Shown here in pieces: positions 1-6,754 of a DNA stretch of 29,228 nucleotides. A program made the translations under genes and the position numbers. Position 1 is the first letter of the stretch. The number at the start of each line of letters is the position of its first letter. The DNA comes from a virus. The stretch is taken from IMG/VR virus record IMGVR_UViG_3300021247_000548, positions 1 through 29,228 of that record; one strand, written 5' to 3'. The notes beneath the pieces were generated by a model, which was not told the origin of the DNA, made no database searches, and saw nothing but the letters and a program-made list of their open reading frames with translations.

Positions 1-13
1 TAATAAAATAAAT

Positions 14-385
14 ATGGACTTAGAAAGGACAATCAAAAGAATACTCAAAGAAGAATTCAAAAAGGATAAGATAATTGACGGATACATTACGTCATTAATT
101 AAACCTGTTGGTAACTTTAAAGAGGGATATAATTATGATGCTGGTAGATTTGATATAACTGATAATGATGATAATTTACGTGCTACCATATTTTATAACA
201 AAAGAAGTGAAGCGATGGAAGTTATGATTGATGAGGATATATGGAATTATGTGTCTTCAATGTTTTCAATGGATGATTGGAATGAAGTAAATGAACACTT
301 AGTTAGATGGTTCCAAGATAATCACGACGGATTGGAAAACTTAGAAGAGGTTACCACATTTGATAACGCAGAATATGCTTACTAA
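14..385 (+). CDS. Tagged small phage protein (TIKRILKEE N-terminus)
   Basis: Unrecognised 123-residue acidic protein. Residues 1-16 form a basic amphipathic segment (MDLERTIKRILKEEF) shared with the next two genes although the rest differs. It contains L-K-E, matching the (I/L)-x-E prohead-protease consensus. The middle (around residues 75-100, SMFSMDDWNEV then VRWF) resembles the conserved C-terminal part of the MKYLITES paralogs (FSL...IG.WV), so it may be a divergent member of that fold. It is followed after one base by the next gene, so it is the first visible gene of a three-gene run. Function unknown; role as an internal virion protein is inference. Confidence 0.8.
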   Translation: MDLERTIKRILKEEFKKDKIIDGYITSLIKPVGNFKEGYNYDAGRFDITDNDDNLRATIFYNKRSEAMEVMIDEDIWNYVSSMFSMDDWNEVNEHLVRWFQDNHDGLENLEEVTTFDNAEYAY

Positions 386-386
386 C

Positions 387-857
387 ATGAGAATAGAAGA
401 GACAATTAAAAGAATATTAAGAGAAGAGTTATCATCACATAATGGTAATGAAAGTAGAAGACATAAAGTTTTTTATGGATTCCAAGGGTTACCCAATTTT
501 TGGTCAGATGACTATGATAGAGTTATAAACGATAGTTATTTTGATGACAAAGATTACAACGATTATTATTTTGATAATTTCTATGATATGGATAAAGAGT
601 TTGGACATGAAAAGTCCCTCTTTGGTACAAAAGGATTACCTGTAGGACATCCAAACAGAAGTTCAAAATCATTTGATATGTATAACGACCAATATGGTCC
701 AGCAATAGTAAGAGTTGTTGAGGATACGAATTTACAAAAACAAGAACAGAATGAAAGTGAGTTAACAGAAAAGTGTTGGCCAGGTTATACTCAAAAAGGA
801 ATGAAGACAATGTTTGGTAAGAGATACCCTAATTGTGTAAAGAAGAAAAAGAAATGA
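387..857 (+). CDS. Tagged protein with C-terminal CW.GY..KGMK..FGK..PNCV motif
   Basis: 156 residues starting at the ATG one base after the previous stop; an upstream in-frame ATG would overlap that gene. The N-terminus (MRIEETIKRILREEL) is the same tag type as its neighbours. The middle is rich in Asp and Tyr (DDYDRVINDSYFDDKDYNDYY) and looks low-complexity. The C-terminus has ELTEKCW, GYTQKGMKTMFGKRYP and NCV followed by five lysines. I recall closely similar Cys/Gly/Lys motifs at the ends of uncharacterised proteins in T4-like marine phages, but cannot name a function. Its end overlaps the next start (ATGA). Confidence 0.8.
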   Translation: MRIEETIKRILREELSSHNGNESRRHKVFYGFQGLPNFWSDDYDRVINDSYFDDKDYNDYYFDNFYDMDKEFGHEKSLFGTKGLPVGHPNRSSKSFDMYNDQYGPAIVRVVEDTNLQKQEQNESELTEKCWPGYTQKGMKTMFGKRYPNCVKKKKK

Positions 858-1174
858 ACCTACAAGAAACCATAAGAAGAATATTAAGGGAAGAGTTATC
901 ACCAAGGGTAAGAAGAAGAATTGACCCCTATGAAATGGAAAAAGAGTTTCTTGACTCTTTTGAATTTGCTTATTATAAACGACAACATTCTTTAGATGAA
1001 TTAATCTACGTAACAATATCTATGATGATGGATAGTATACACTGGAAGTTTGTTAGCACATTACCTGAAGATGAGTTTTGGTATGATGATATACATAAAG
1101 AATTAGAAAATCATTATAGAGACAGAATCATACAGATGTATAATGAAAGGAAGGGGATTAATAAAATGGGTTAA
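854..1174 (+). CDS. Tagged small phage protein (TIRRILREE N-terminus)
   Basis: 106 residues. The ATG overlaps the stop of the upstream gene as ATGA, suggesting translational coupling. N-terminal MNLQETIRRILREEL is the third copy of the same tag in a row, with (I/L)-x-E as L-R-E. The body is helical and charged, with an aromatic-rich centre (around residues 55-80, WKFVSTLPEDEFWYDD). No known domain recognised. It ends 10 bp before the convergent minus-strand cluster, and no clear terminator separates them. Confidence 0.8.
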   Translation: MNLQETIRRILREELSPRVRRRIDPYEMEKEFLDSFEFAYYKRQHSLDELIYVTISMMMDSIHWKFVSTLPEDEFWYDDIHKELENHYRDRIIQMYNERKGINKMG

Positions 1175-1184
1175 TCGGTGATTG

Positions 1185-1496
1185 TTAATTACTAATTAAC
1201 AAGTTCTTAAATTCAAACCCTGTTTTACTCTCAACCCAATCTCCAATAATATTCATTGCTTCACCTTTATCTAAACCAAAAAAGGTGTGTAGTGTTCTTA
1301 CAAAATTGGCGTCCATAAAACAAATATTTTGTTTGTGGGTGGAGATTAAAATCTTGGAATCAAAATTACGATTTTCAATATCATCACGGTTCCAAAAGTT
1401 AAAATCATCATTAAACTTTGTTACATAAAAGTTCTGTAAGTCAAGATACTTAAAAATTACTTTATCTAATTGTGATTCGGTGATAAGGTATTTCAT
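1185..1496 (-). CDS. MKYLITES-family paralog 1
   Basis: 103 residues, one of four adjacent minus-strand paralogs. Residues 1-17 (MKYLITESQLDKVIFKY) are nearly identical to its upstream neighbours. The body diverges, but the C-terminal signature is kept: FFGLDKGEAMNIIGDWVESKTGFEF. The family pattern is a hydrophobic stretch, F-(G/S)-L-(D/N), then IG.WV. Last gene of the minus-strand operon, starting 3 nt after the preceding stop. Function unknown. The invariant start and fast-diverging body suggest a shared signal on related cargo. Confidence 0.82.
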   Translation of the reverse strand: MKYLITESQLDKVIFKYLDLQNFYVTKFNDDFNFWNRDDIENRNFDSKILISTHKQNICFMDANFVRTLHTFFGLDKGEAMNIIGDWVESKTGFEFKNLLISN

Positions 1497-1499
1497 ATA

Positions 1500-1796
1500 T
1501 TAAAACATCCAGCCTGTGCTTTTAACTTCTTTATCTAAAGTATCCTCAACCCATTTACCAATAAGTTCCTCGGAGTAGTTACTATCTAAACTAAATAGAT
1601 TTGTAATCTCACCGATTAAATCATAATAAATGATACACTTACGATTATATATATCATAAACAATATAGGCATAATCATCATGTCCTTCTCTAACAAAATA
1701 AATGTTGGTAATCTTATCAAGTATCTTTAGGTCCAAACCGTTCAGATACTTCATAACAACTTTTTCTAATTTAGACTCGGTGATAAGGTATTTCAT
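1500..1796 (-). CDS. MKYLITES-family paralog 2
   Basis: 98 residues; N-terminus MKYLITESKLEKVVMKYL and C-terminus LFSLDSNYSEELIGKWVED place it with its neighbours. The central part (FVREGHDDYAYIVYDI) aligns with the same region of the two upstream paralogs (F.N..DDEFA.IRY). Preceded on its own strand by a TATTTATA box 4 nt from the ATG (1801-1808). Possible role as a packaged protein is inferred from the tag only. Confidence 0.82.
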   Translation of the reverse strand: MKYLITESKLEKVVMKYLNGLDLKILDKITNIYFVREGHDDYAYIVYDIYNRKCIIYYDLIGEITNLFSLDSNYSEELIGKWVEDTLDKEVKSTGWMF

Positions 1797-1800
1797 TATA

Positions 1801-1808
1801 TATAAATA
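1801..1808 (-). promoter_or_regulatory. TATTTATA box before 1500-1796
   Basis: Minus-strand TATTTATA, 4 nt before the ATG. Same motif and similar placement as before many other tagged genes on both strands. Putative phage promoter. Confidence 0.5.
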
Positions 1809-1818
1809 TTAATTATGT

Positions 1819-2139
1819 TTACTCAAAAATAAAAAATGATTCCGAATAAATGGTGAATGAGTGAATTACTTTCATTTTTAAGGTATTCCCAACCCAACGA
1901 CCAATAACTTCCTCAGAATCAGATTGATTCAAAGAAAAGAAATCAGAAATTTCTGTAATTAAATCATGTTTAATATAACACCAACTAGCCCTTTCATCAT
2001 ATCTTATTTGGGCAAACTCATCATCTCTTGAGTTAACAAAGTTTATCCAACCCCTTTTTTTAATACGAATAAAATCCTGATTATCAAGATATTTAAAAAC
2101 CGCTCTGTCTAATTGTGATTCGGTGATAAGGTATTTCAT
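1819..2139 (-). CDS. MKYLITES-family paralog 3
   Basis: 106 residues. MKYLITESQLDRAVFKYLD start; centre WINFVNSRDDEFAQIRYDE; C-terminal FFSLNQSDSEEVIGRWVGNT. Most similar to the next upstream paralog (2152-2484), suggesting recent tandem duplication. Own TATTTATA box at 2144-2151. No catalytic motif visible; function unknown. Confidence 0.82.
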   Translation of the reverse strand: MKYLITESQLDRAVFKYLDNQDFIRIKKRGWINFVNSRDDEFAQIRYDERASWCYIKHDLITEISDFFSLNQSDSEEVIGRWVGNTLKMKVIHSFTIYSESFFIFE

Positions 2140-2143
2140 TAGA

Positions 2144-2151
2144 TATAAATA
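2144..2151 (-). promoter_or_regulatory. TATTTATA box before 1819-2139
   Basis: Minus-strand TATTTATA ending 4 nt before the ATG. It lies between the stop of the upstream paralog and this start. Confidence 0.5.
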
Positions 2152-2484
2152 TTAGTTAGAGTGAACTCTCAAAATTTCGGACTTGTTGAAGACAACCCAT
2201 TGTGAGTAAGTGACTTCCCTTTGTAGGGTATTCCCAACCCAATTACCGATAATATCTTTAGAGGTTGCTTCATTTAAAGAAAATAATACAGAGATGTCCT
2301 CAATTAAATTTAAATATATGTGACACCAACCATTTTTTTTATGGTATCTAATTTTGGCAAATTCATCATCTTCTGAATTAACAAAGAATATATTATTACT
2401 TCTTTCAATTTGAATAAAGTTTTGACTATCCAAATATCTAAAGATTACTCTGTCTAATTGTGATTCTGTTATAAGATATTTCAT
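2152..2484 (-). CDS. MKYLITES-family paralog 4
   Basis: 110 residues; MKYLITESQLDRVIFRYLD start, FFVNSEDDEFAKIRYHKK centre, LFSLNEATSKDIIGNWVGNT near the end. It starts one base after the stop of 2486-2803, so it is probably translated from the same message. Same tag logic as its neighbours: I-T-E at residues 5-7 fits (I/L)-x-E. Confidence 0.82.
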   Translation of the reverse strand: MKYLITESQLDRVIFRYLDSQNFIQIERSNNIFFVNSEDDEFAKIRYHKKNGWCHIYLNLIEDISVLFSLNEATSKDIIGNWVGNTLQREVTYSQWVVFNKSEILRVHSN

Positions 2485-2485
2485 A

Positions 2486-2803
2486 TTATAATTCTGACAC
2501 TACGTTTATACTTATATCCTCTTCATTATATGGCGAAAACCCCGTATTAGGGTCAAGACCTGACGTTTTAATACCCAAGTAGTCAAGGATATGTTTTCTC
2601 AATTTAAACTCAAAATTACGTTCCTTTAAGTATTTTACGTCTCTATGATGAGGGTTGGATATATATGAATCATCAATTTCACTAAAGTATATATTAATTA
2701 ATGTTTGAGGAAATCCATTATCATCAATATCATTAATCTCAATACCGAGTGGTTTATACAATACGTTAATTAATTTAACAATAGCTTTAACTCTTATATC
2801 CAT
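2486..2803 (-). CDS. Unknown small protein
   Basis: 105 residues from the ATG at 2803 (MDIRVKAIVKLINVLYKPL). A longer reading frame upstream would overlap the repeat-bearing gene and add an implausible start; the TATTTATA box at 2810-2817 supports the shorter one. Contains INIYFSEIDD, a basic HHRDVKYLKERNF segment, and a Pro/Gly-rich end. Unlike its neighbours it lacks the MKYLITES tag. Function unknown. Confidence 0.7.
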   Translation of the reverse strand: MDIRVKAIVKLINVLYKPLGIEINDIDDNGFPQTLINIYFSEIDDSYISNPHHRDVKYLKERNFEFKLRKHILDYLGIKTSGLDPNTGFSPYNEEDISINVVSEL

Positions 2804-2809
2804 ATAAAA

Positions 2810-2817
2810 TATAAATA
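2810..2817 (-). promoter_or_regulatory. TATTTATA box before 2486-2803
   Basis: Minus-strand TATTTATA 6 nt before the ATG at 2803. It supports the internal start of that gene. Confidence 0.45.
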
Positions 2818-2824
2818 TAACAAA

Positions 2825-3190
2825 GATAATAACTATTATTGATTTAAGACCTGTTCCATCACATAATTCATAACAGACATTTCTACATCTGTTGTACATA
2901 CCTTATGATTTAATACCTCTTCCACCTTAGAATGTACTGGCTTCCACCTCCATTCGGTTGTGGATACTTTACTATCTAATACTTTTTTTACCGTCCTTTT
3001 TTGGGCTGCGTTTATTTCAAAAGTTTCGGATACCTTATTATTTAATACCTCTTCCATCAGCGACTCGGTAGAATAGTCAAAGCCAATCGTTGTGGATACA
3101 TTACTATTTAATACCTCTTCCACCTCTTTCGAATGGCCTCCGCCTCCAAAAGTCGTTGTGGATACCTTATTATTTAATACTTCTTCCACC
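2825..3190 (-). repeat. CRISPR-like array, 36-nt repeat / 30-nt spacer, inside an ORF
   Basis: Six units with an exact 66-nt period. Conserved 36-nt blocks lie at 2891-2926, 2957-2992, 3023-3058, 3089-3124 and 3155-3190, plus a degenerate copy at 2825-2860. Every interval is exactly 30 nt. The blocks differ from their consensus at 1-6 positions, whereas the intervals show no mutual similarity. Plus-strand blocks start GTTGTGGATACC and end CTCTTCCACC; on the minus strand they end AAGGTATCCACAAC. Period, repeat length, spacer length and a decayed terminal copy match a CRISPR array. However, 66 is divisible by 3 and the whole array is read through by the ORF 2836-3426. Its first block also encodes the family-conserved WVEEVLNNKV. 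A coding tandem repeat is therefore the main alternative. Confidence 0.85.
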
Positions 3191-3426
3191 CAAGAAGATA
3201 GTATTGGTTCAAACTCACTCTGTTCCAAAGAAAAAATACTGAAAAACGATGGGAAGAATGAGTATCTCCAATATAAACATCCCTGTATAGACAACTGAAA
3301 ATACCAATAACTATTTTCCCTATCAATAAACCATACAGAGCCATTGTACGGGATTATCTCCACATTACCCAACTCCTTATATAGTCGTTTAAAAATTAGT
3401 TGTTTTAATCTATCTGTAATAACCAT
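2836..3426 (-). CDS. Divergent MKYLITES-type paralog with 22-residue repeats
   Basis: 196 residues. Residues 1-79 resemble the neighbouring paralogs in layout: a start helix (MVITDRLKQLIFKRLYKEL), an aromatic centre, then IFSLEQSEFEPILSSWV. Residues 80-91 (VEEVLNNKVSTT) correspond to the normal family C-terminus. The block then recurs every 22 residues near 102, 124, 146, 168 and 190, with unrelated linkers such as TFGGGGHSKEV and EWRWKPVHSKV. The stop falls inside the last, degenerate repeat. Either the protein gained a repeat tail, or a CRISPR-like array grew from, or was inserted at, its 3' end while keeping frame. The family domain is solid; translation of the repeat tail is uncertain. 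Confidence 0.65.
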   Translation of the reverse strand: MVITDRLKQLIFKRLYKELGNVEIIPYNGSVWFIDRENSYWYFQLSIQGCLYWRYSFFPSFFSIFSLEQSEFEPILSSWVEEVLNNKVSTTTFGGGGHSKEVEEVLNSNVSTTIGFDYSTESLMEEVLNNKVSETFEINAAQKRTVKKVLDSKVSTTEWRWKPVHSKVEEVLNHKVCTTDVEMSVMNYVMEQVLNQ

Positions 3427-4249
3427 AGAGCAAATATAGTAAGAAATTACGAATTAAACAAACTCATTCCCCCATTCCACTATCGTGTCGTTCCATTCCC
3501 CTTCGGGTCATTACACTGAATGGGTCCATTCCTTTATTTACTTCCTAATTTCCCCCATATATAAGAACCCCTGAATGAAAGACACATAGTATGAAGGGAC
3601 ATAACATATTACTTCTAAAGGGTATAATATAATGTCTTAACTAATTATAACCCCTTACGGGTATAATAACTATAAGAAGACAACAGTATATACCTGTTAG
3701 GGTATAATATATATGGTGGATGTTAAGGGGACAATATCCCTTATAAGATACAAAACCCTACAGGGTTATCCCTTATATAACACATTATGTCCCACATTTT
3801 CTTAACCTAAAGGTTAAGTTTTCCACCACTATAATTGTCCATATATTGTGTCTATATGGTAAGGGGAAGTTTAAGAAACCCCGTTGAAGACACTATGAAT
3901 TCCCTTTTCCGTTGAAGGATTCTAACAACTAAAGTCTGTCCACGCTCATTTATTCTTATGTCCTATTTTTATCTGGAAAATGAATATACTTAAAAAAACC
4001 CTTCTCACACTATCAGGAGGACCATTTTTTTCACTTTTCATATAACCAAAAACCCCTCTCACATATACGTCAGTGGGAAAAAGTGGGAACATTAACCTAT
4101 GGACAATACACATAATATACACTATATTTATAGTTGTGATTATGTCTAAAAGTGGTCAAGGGGATTATCCCCCATCTGACGCTCCCCTGACATTTTGACA
4201 AAATCAAGAAAAAACGAATAAAAAGTTATTAACAATTCCCCCTGACGAT
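3427..4249. other. Long structured non-coding region
   Basis: 823 bp with no convincing gene, richer in GGG/CCC runs than its flanks. It contains three GGGTATAATA repeats (3620-3629, 3659-3668, 3700-3709; spacing 39 and 41) and two TATCCCTTATA repeats (3735-3745, 3767-3777). Dyads are AACCCT/AGGGTT (3754-3767) and CTTAACC/GGTTAAG (3801-3818). Complementary short segments (GGTGGA near 3715, TCCACC near 3821) could fold the whole 3700-3830 stretch. A TATTTATA box at 4125-4132 precedes an 18-codon ORF (4142-4198) or the gene at 4250. It could be an origin, a structured RNA or a regulatory hub; none is demonstrated. Confidence 0.5.
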
Positions 4250-4510
4250 ATGATGAGTGAGGATTCTATAATGGAGATACTGAAAAAAGTAAGGGTTGTA
4301 AAGGACCCTTTACGGGATGTTATTGCTGTGACCTTATATTTCCAAGGGGAAAAGGTGGGTAAGATGGAGTATAGAAAGGCTACACTACCATACCAAGGGG
4401 ATATGAAGATACTTACTTTGTATTCACTTACCCCTGAGTTCATGGAGTTGTTCAAGGGTCAGGAGAATCCGATACGTATTTTGGACAACCATGTTAAAGG
4501 GTTTGTTTAA
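4250..4510 (+). CDS. Unknown small protein
   Basis: 86 residues (or 85 from the second ATG at 4253). Begins MMSEDSIMEILKKVRVVKD; the middle looks beta-rich (IAVTLYFQGEKVGKMEYRK). No recognisable domain. Its 3' end overlaps the convergent metallopeptidase gene by 17 bp. Start choice is ambiguous because no ribosome-binding site is visible. Confidence 0.6.
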   Translation: MMSEDSIMEILKKVRVVKDPLRDVIAVTLYFQGEKVGKMEYRKATLPYQGDMKILTLYSLTPEFMELFKGQENPIRILDNHVKGFV

Positions 4511-4880
4511 AAGTTTTCCATACTACACTCTTGTATTTCTTTTCATTTCCCCGAGCTTCCACTTCAAAGGGACAATCCCAATATCCGTTTTTCTTCATGG
4601 ATGATGCGTAGTTACGTTTGATACCTCTTTGTATGTGGTGGGTGTATTCATGGATGATTGTTCTAACGAACATGTCCATTGTCACACATGTTGAGGGGTT
4701 GATGACCAATGATTCAAAATCGTATTGTCCGTATGAGTTTGCTAACCCGTTTCTAATCTTTAGTTTCGGGGATGGTTTGTTTCCATGACCGAGTATCTTT
4801 CTTGTGATACCGATTATGGTTAGCCCCATCTTTCTTAGTTCAGGGGTTGTGTATGTGTTAAGGTTATCTTTTAGTTTCAT
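4494..4880 (-). CDS. HExxH zinc-metallopeptidase-like protein
   Basis: 128 residues. HEYTHHIQ at residues 77-84 is a clear HExxH zinc-binding motif in a hydrophobic helix (FVRTIIHEYTHHIQ). It is followed by CPFEVEARGNE (103-113), whose Glu residues could supply the third ligand, as in small SprT- or gluzincin-like phage peptidases. The preceding LKIRNGLANSYGQYDFESLVI fits the edge strands of such folds. Substrate unknown; processing of virion or host proteins is possible. Second gene of a two-gene minus-strand operon, overlapping its partner by 1 nt (TAATG). The motif is definite; activity is inference. Confidence 0.75.
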   Translation of the reverse strand: MKLKDNLNTYTTPELRKMGLTIIGITRKILGHGNKPSPKLKIRNGLANSYGQYDFESLVINPSTCVTMDMFVRTIIHEYTHHIQRGIKRNYASSMKKNGYWDCPFEVEARGNEKKYKSVVWKTFKQTL

Positions 4881-5302
4881 TAGTCGATGTATTTGAATGT
4901 TATTTTACCCACAAGTTCGTTGTTGAATGCTTGACCTGAGATTTGTGCCATCTTGAAGAACAAGGGGATGTTTGTCTTGCTAATCATTCTTTCCAACTCC
5001 ATTGTTGTTACCTGTTTTCTGTTCTTGAAGAAACGTAATCTGTCCGAGTTGTTCCACCAATTCTTTACGGGGATTCTGTTTTCAGAATATCTTCCGCCCA
5101 CTTTCTTTGCTGTCACTTCGAAGTTGATGACATGAGCGTAAGATTGGGTCTTGTAGTTCCACTGGTCTGTGCTGCTAACCGATACGAAACGAACTGAACA
5201 ATCACCCAATCCTTCGAACATACATGGGATGGTTAACATGTTTGTCTTCTTTAAGAACTTCTTAACAAGGTTGGTTGATTGTTTGTCTGCTGTTAGTTTC
5301 AT
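4880..5302 (-). CDS. Unknown protein upstream of metallopeptidase
   Basis: 140 residues, beginning MKLTADKQSTNLVKKFLKKT. Basic, with an aromatic/Asn patch PVKNWWNNSDRLRFFKNRK. No known domain recognised. Shares one base with the downstream HExxH gene, so the two are probably co-translated and may act together. Driven by a canonical Bacteroidetes promoter (-33 TTG, 19 nt, TATATTTG at 5329-5336), which suggests expression by the host polymerase. Confidence 0.75.
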   Translation of the reverse strand: MKLTADKQSTNLVKKFLKKTNMLTIPCMFEGLGDCSVRFVSVSSTDQWNYKTQSYAHVINFEVTAKKVGGRYSENRIPVKNWWNNSDRLRFFKNRKQVTTMELERMISKTNIPLFFKMAQISGQAFNNELVGKITFKYID

Positions 5303-5328
5303 GTGGTGGGGTGTCTTTTATTGTTCTA

Positions 5329-5336
5329 CAAATATA
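5329..5336 (-). promoter_or_regulatory. Bacteroidetes promoter for 4880-5302 operon
   Basis: Minus-strand TATATTTG (matches TAnnTTTG), with CTTG 19 nt upstream (plus-strand 5356-5359). The ATG lies about 26 nt downstream. Confidence 0.7.
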
Positions 5337-5516
5337 CAACAATTTTCTTCCCCCACAAGAAAAATCTTCCTTTTTTTTTAAAGGCAGGGTGGAGTACACA
5401 CTCCAAGCATTGTTGGTGCCAGCCCTTTATCCCCTTATCGTTATAAGGTACACTTACGGGGCTAAGTTACAACAAAAATAGTTAAGAAAAAATTAGGATG
5501 TTAACTTTCTTCGCCG

Positions 5517-5524
5517 TATCTTTG
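5517..5524 (+). promoter_or_regulatory. Possible Bacteroidetes -7 element
   Basis: TATCTTTG matches TAnnTTTG exactly, but no TTTG is found 19-21 nt upstream. It would give a leader of about 110 nt to the gene at 5635. Confidence 0.4.
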
Positions 5525-5622
5525 TGTTGACGCTCTTCTTATAAAAAAAAACATATAAGGCACCAAGCTAAGTTATGGCGGATTTTTTTAATAAACAAAT
5601 ATATTTTTCACATATATTATTC

Positions 5623-5630
5623 TATATTTG
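5623..5630 (+). promoter_or_regulatory. TATATTTG promoter, near-leaderless
   Basis: TATATTTG, then TATA, then ATG. The start codon lies 4 nt after the element, so transcription would begin at or next to the ATG. Confidence 0.65.
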
Positions 5631-5634
5631 TATA

Positions 5635-5916
5635 ATGAAACAAAAGGTATATACAGTAAATGACTTTGACTTCAAACCCCATGGTGTTATAGCAGGTGCC
5701 AAACAAGGTATGCTTAATCTCCCCAATGGTATTACCGTTTCAATAGTAGGTGGTGGTGAGATGGGTAGATTATATGGTGATGGTGTAGATACCTTTGAGA
5801 TAGCTGCTTGGAGAGACAATGGTGATTGGATTGACCTTGGGGATGACGATGCAATACTAAGATATGTCCCCAAAGATAAGATACCATTTATCATATTTGA
5901 TTTACTAAAAAAATAA
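5635..5916 (+). CDS. Unknown small protein
   Basis: 93 residues from the ATG 4 nt after TATATTTG (MKQKVYTVNDFDFKPHGVIA). The upstream in-frame extension is the promoter itself and is rejected. The body has Gly-rich SIVGGGEMGRLYGDGVD followed by an acidic WIDLGDDDAI patch, then a hydrophobic C-terminus. No known family recognised. Untagged; host-type promoter, so probably early. Confidence 0.75.
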   Translation: MKQKVYTVNDFDFKPHGVIAGAKQGMLNLPNGITVSIVGGGEMGRLYGDGVDTFEIAAWRDNGDWIDLGDDDAILRYVPKDKIPFIIFDLLKK

Positions 5917-5961
5917 TACATACACAGGAAACCTTTATAACTAATCACTCGTCTATATAAT

Positions 5962-6147
5962 ATGAAGAAATTTATTCTACCCCTAATCATGTTAGTAGTT
6001 ATACTAACATCTTGTTCTACCCCACAACATGGGTACAACTACAAGAAACATTCTAACAGACAACAAACAATGTATAAACAAACTAAACGTGTGAACAAGG
6101 GGAAGAACCAACTGAACCACCAATGCTCACCAAAGAAACACAGATAA
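5962..6147 (+). CDS. Small lipoprotein
   Basis: 61 residues. MKKFILPLIMLVVILTSC is a classic type II signal peptide with lipobox LTSC (Cys18). The mature part is short, basic and rich in His, Asn, Gln and Lys (HGYNYKKHSNRQQ). It would be acylated and anchored in the inner or outer membrane facing the periplasm. Followed after 2 nt by a 32-residue ORF with a membrane segment; an o-spanin/i-spanin-like pair is conceivable but unproven. Similar small lipoproteins also occur in flavobacterial hosts. Confidence 0.75.
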   Translation: MKKFILPLIMLVVILTSCSTPQHGYNYKKHSNRQQTMYKQTKRVNKGKNQLNHQCSPKKHR

Positions 6148-6149
6148 CT

Positions 6150-6248
6150 ATGAGACGATTTACCATCACACCCAATCAAGGTATCATCCTTTACTGTATA
6201 CTAATGACTACCATAGTATTAGTAGTTAAAGGTTGTGACCTAATGTAA
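6150..6248 (+). CDS. 32-residue membrane mini-protein
   Basis: ATG 2 nt after the lipoprotein stop. MRRFTITPNQG is followed by one hydrophobic segment, IILYCILMTTIVLVVKGC, and ends DLM. The spacing implies coupling to the lipoprotein gene. The KGC near the end could be a degenerate lipobox or simply the end of a membrane helix. Short, so coding status is moderate. Confidence 0.5.
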   Translation: MRRFTITPNQGIILYCILMTTIVLVVKGCDLM

Positions 6249-6470
6249 CAGGGAGGGGGAACTTATAAAAAGTTATCAACACCCCCTATTACCCCCTCCC
6301 CCTTCCTGACATACTGACACCCCCCCTCCGTATCCCCCCTTTTATAGGGGGTTTTTTTGTCATATAGGGGGGATAATCCCCTCGAAAAAATCCTGGAAAA
6401 AATTTTTAGAAAAGCGACCCTACTATTTATTATAGTGTGTATATTTAAAAAATAAATTTTTGGAAAAATT
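6249..6470. other. Intergenic region with C/G homopolymer runs
   Basis: 222 bp without a gene. Long C tracts (6284-6301, 6320-6339) precede a terminator and an AT-rich stretch with a TATTTATTATAG box near 6424 that may start the next transcript. Confidence 0.4.
6334..6358 (+). terminator. Rho-independent terminator
   Basis: CCCCC, about 8-nt loop, GGGGG and seven T, downstream of the lipoprotein gene pair. Confidence 0.75.
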
Positions 6471-6740
6471 ATGAAAAAGGATAGGAAGGGTGAGTTCTTA
6501 AAAGATTGGATTGAGGGTAAGATGTCAAAACACGATTGGTTTAATCGTGTGAAGTATGTGGAGATTGAGACATATAGATTTAGGAATAAGGAAATACCTG
6601 ATTATGTATTTTATCTTGATACGGGTGGGTTTCAGGTATCTTTGGAATTTGAGGATGATTTTGATTTTATCTTTAAGATATTTTTCCCAAAGGATAAAGA
6701 TTATGACCCAACTGCGGTATGGGAGTTTAGATATATTTAA
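6471..6740 (+). CDS. Small protein, DKD..TAVW family
   Basis: 89 residues, basic start (MKKDRKGEFLKDWIEGKM), then beta-rich aromatic segments. It ends FFPKDKDYDPTAVWEFRYI, which matches the end of the gene at 9150-9461 (LFPLDKDGELTAVWDIQHK), so the two are paralogs with different N-termini. It lacks the tag present in its relative. Function unknown. Confidence 0.72.
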   Translation: MKKDRKGEFLKDWIEGKMSKHDWFNRVKYVEIETYRFRNKEIPDYVFYLDTGGFQVSLEFEDDFDFIFKIFFPKDKDYDPTAVWEFRYI

Positions 6741-6754
6741 TAAAATAATATAAT

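Larger units (their letters stand above)
5303..5634. other. Divergent intergenic region with three promoters
   Basis: 332 bp without a credible gene. It holds the minus-strand promoter at 5329-5336, a short hairpin GGAGT/ACTCC (5391-5404), a possible plus-strand promoter TATCTTTG (5517-5524) and the start-proximal TATATTTG (5623-5630). The segment 5384-5470 is less AT-rich and may be an untranslated leader or small RNA; I see no tRNA fold. Confidence 0.45.

Noticed and set aside
523-810. Antisense ORFs opposite tagged genes
   Set aside because: Hydrophobic Leu/Phe-rich shadows caused by AT-rich, Asp/Lys-rich coding on the other strand.
2486-2899. Longer version of the gene at 2486-2803 with a hydrophobic N-terminus
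   Set aside because: It would run into the repeat-bearing gene and its first array block. The TATTTATA box supports the ATG at 2803.
3092-3298. Plus-strand ORF across the repeat array
   Set aside because: It exists because the 66-nt unit has no stop in several frames; its codons show no family similarity, unlike the minus-strand frame in its first 80 residues.
4142-4198. 18-codon ORF after a TATTTATA box
   Set aside because: Too short and low complexity to support as a gene; noted only within the non-coding region.
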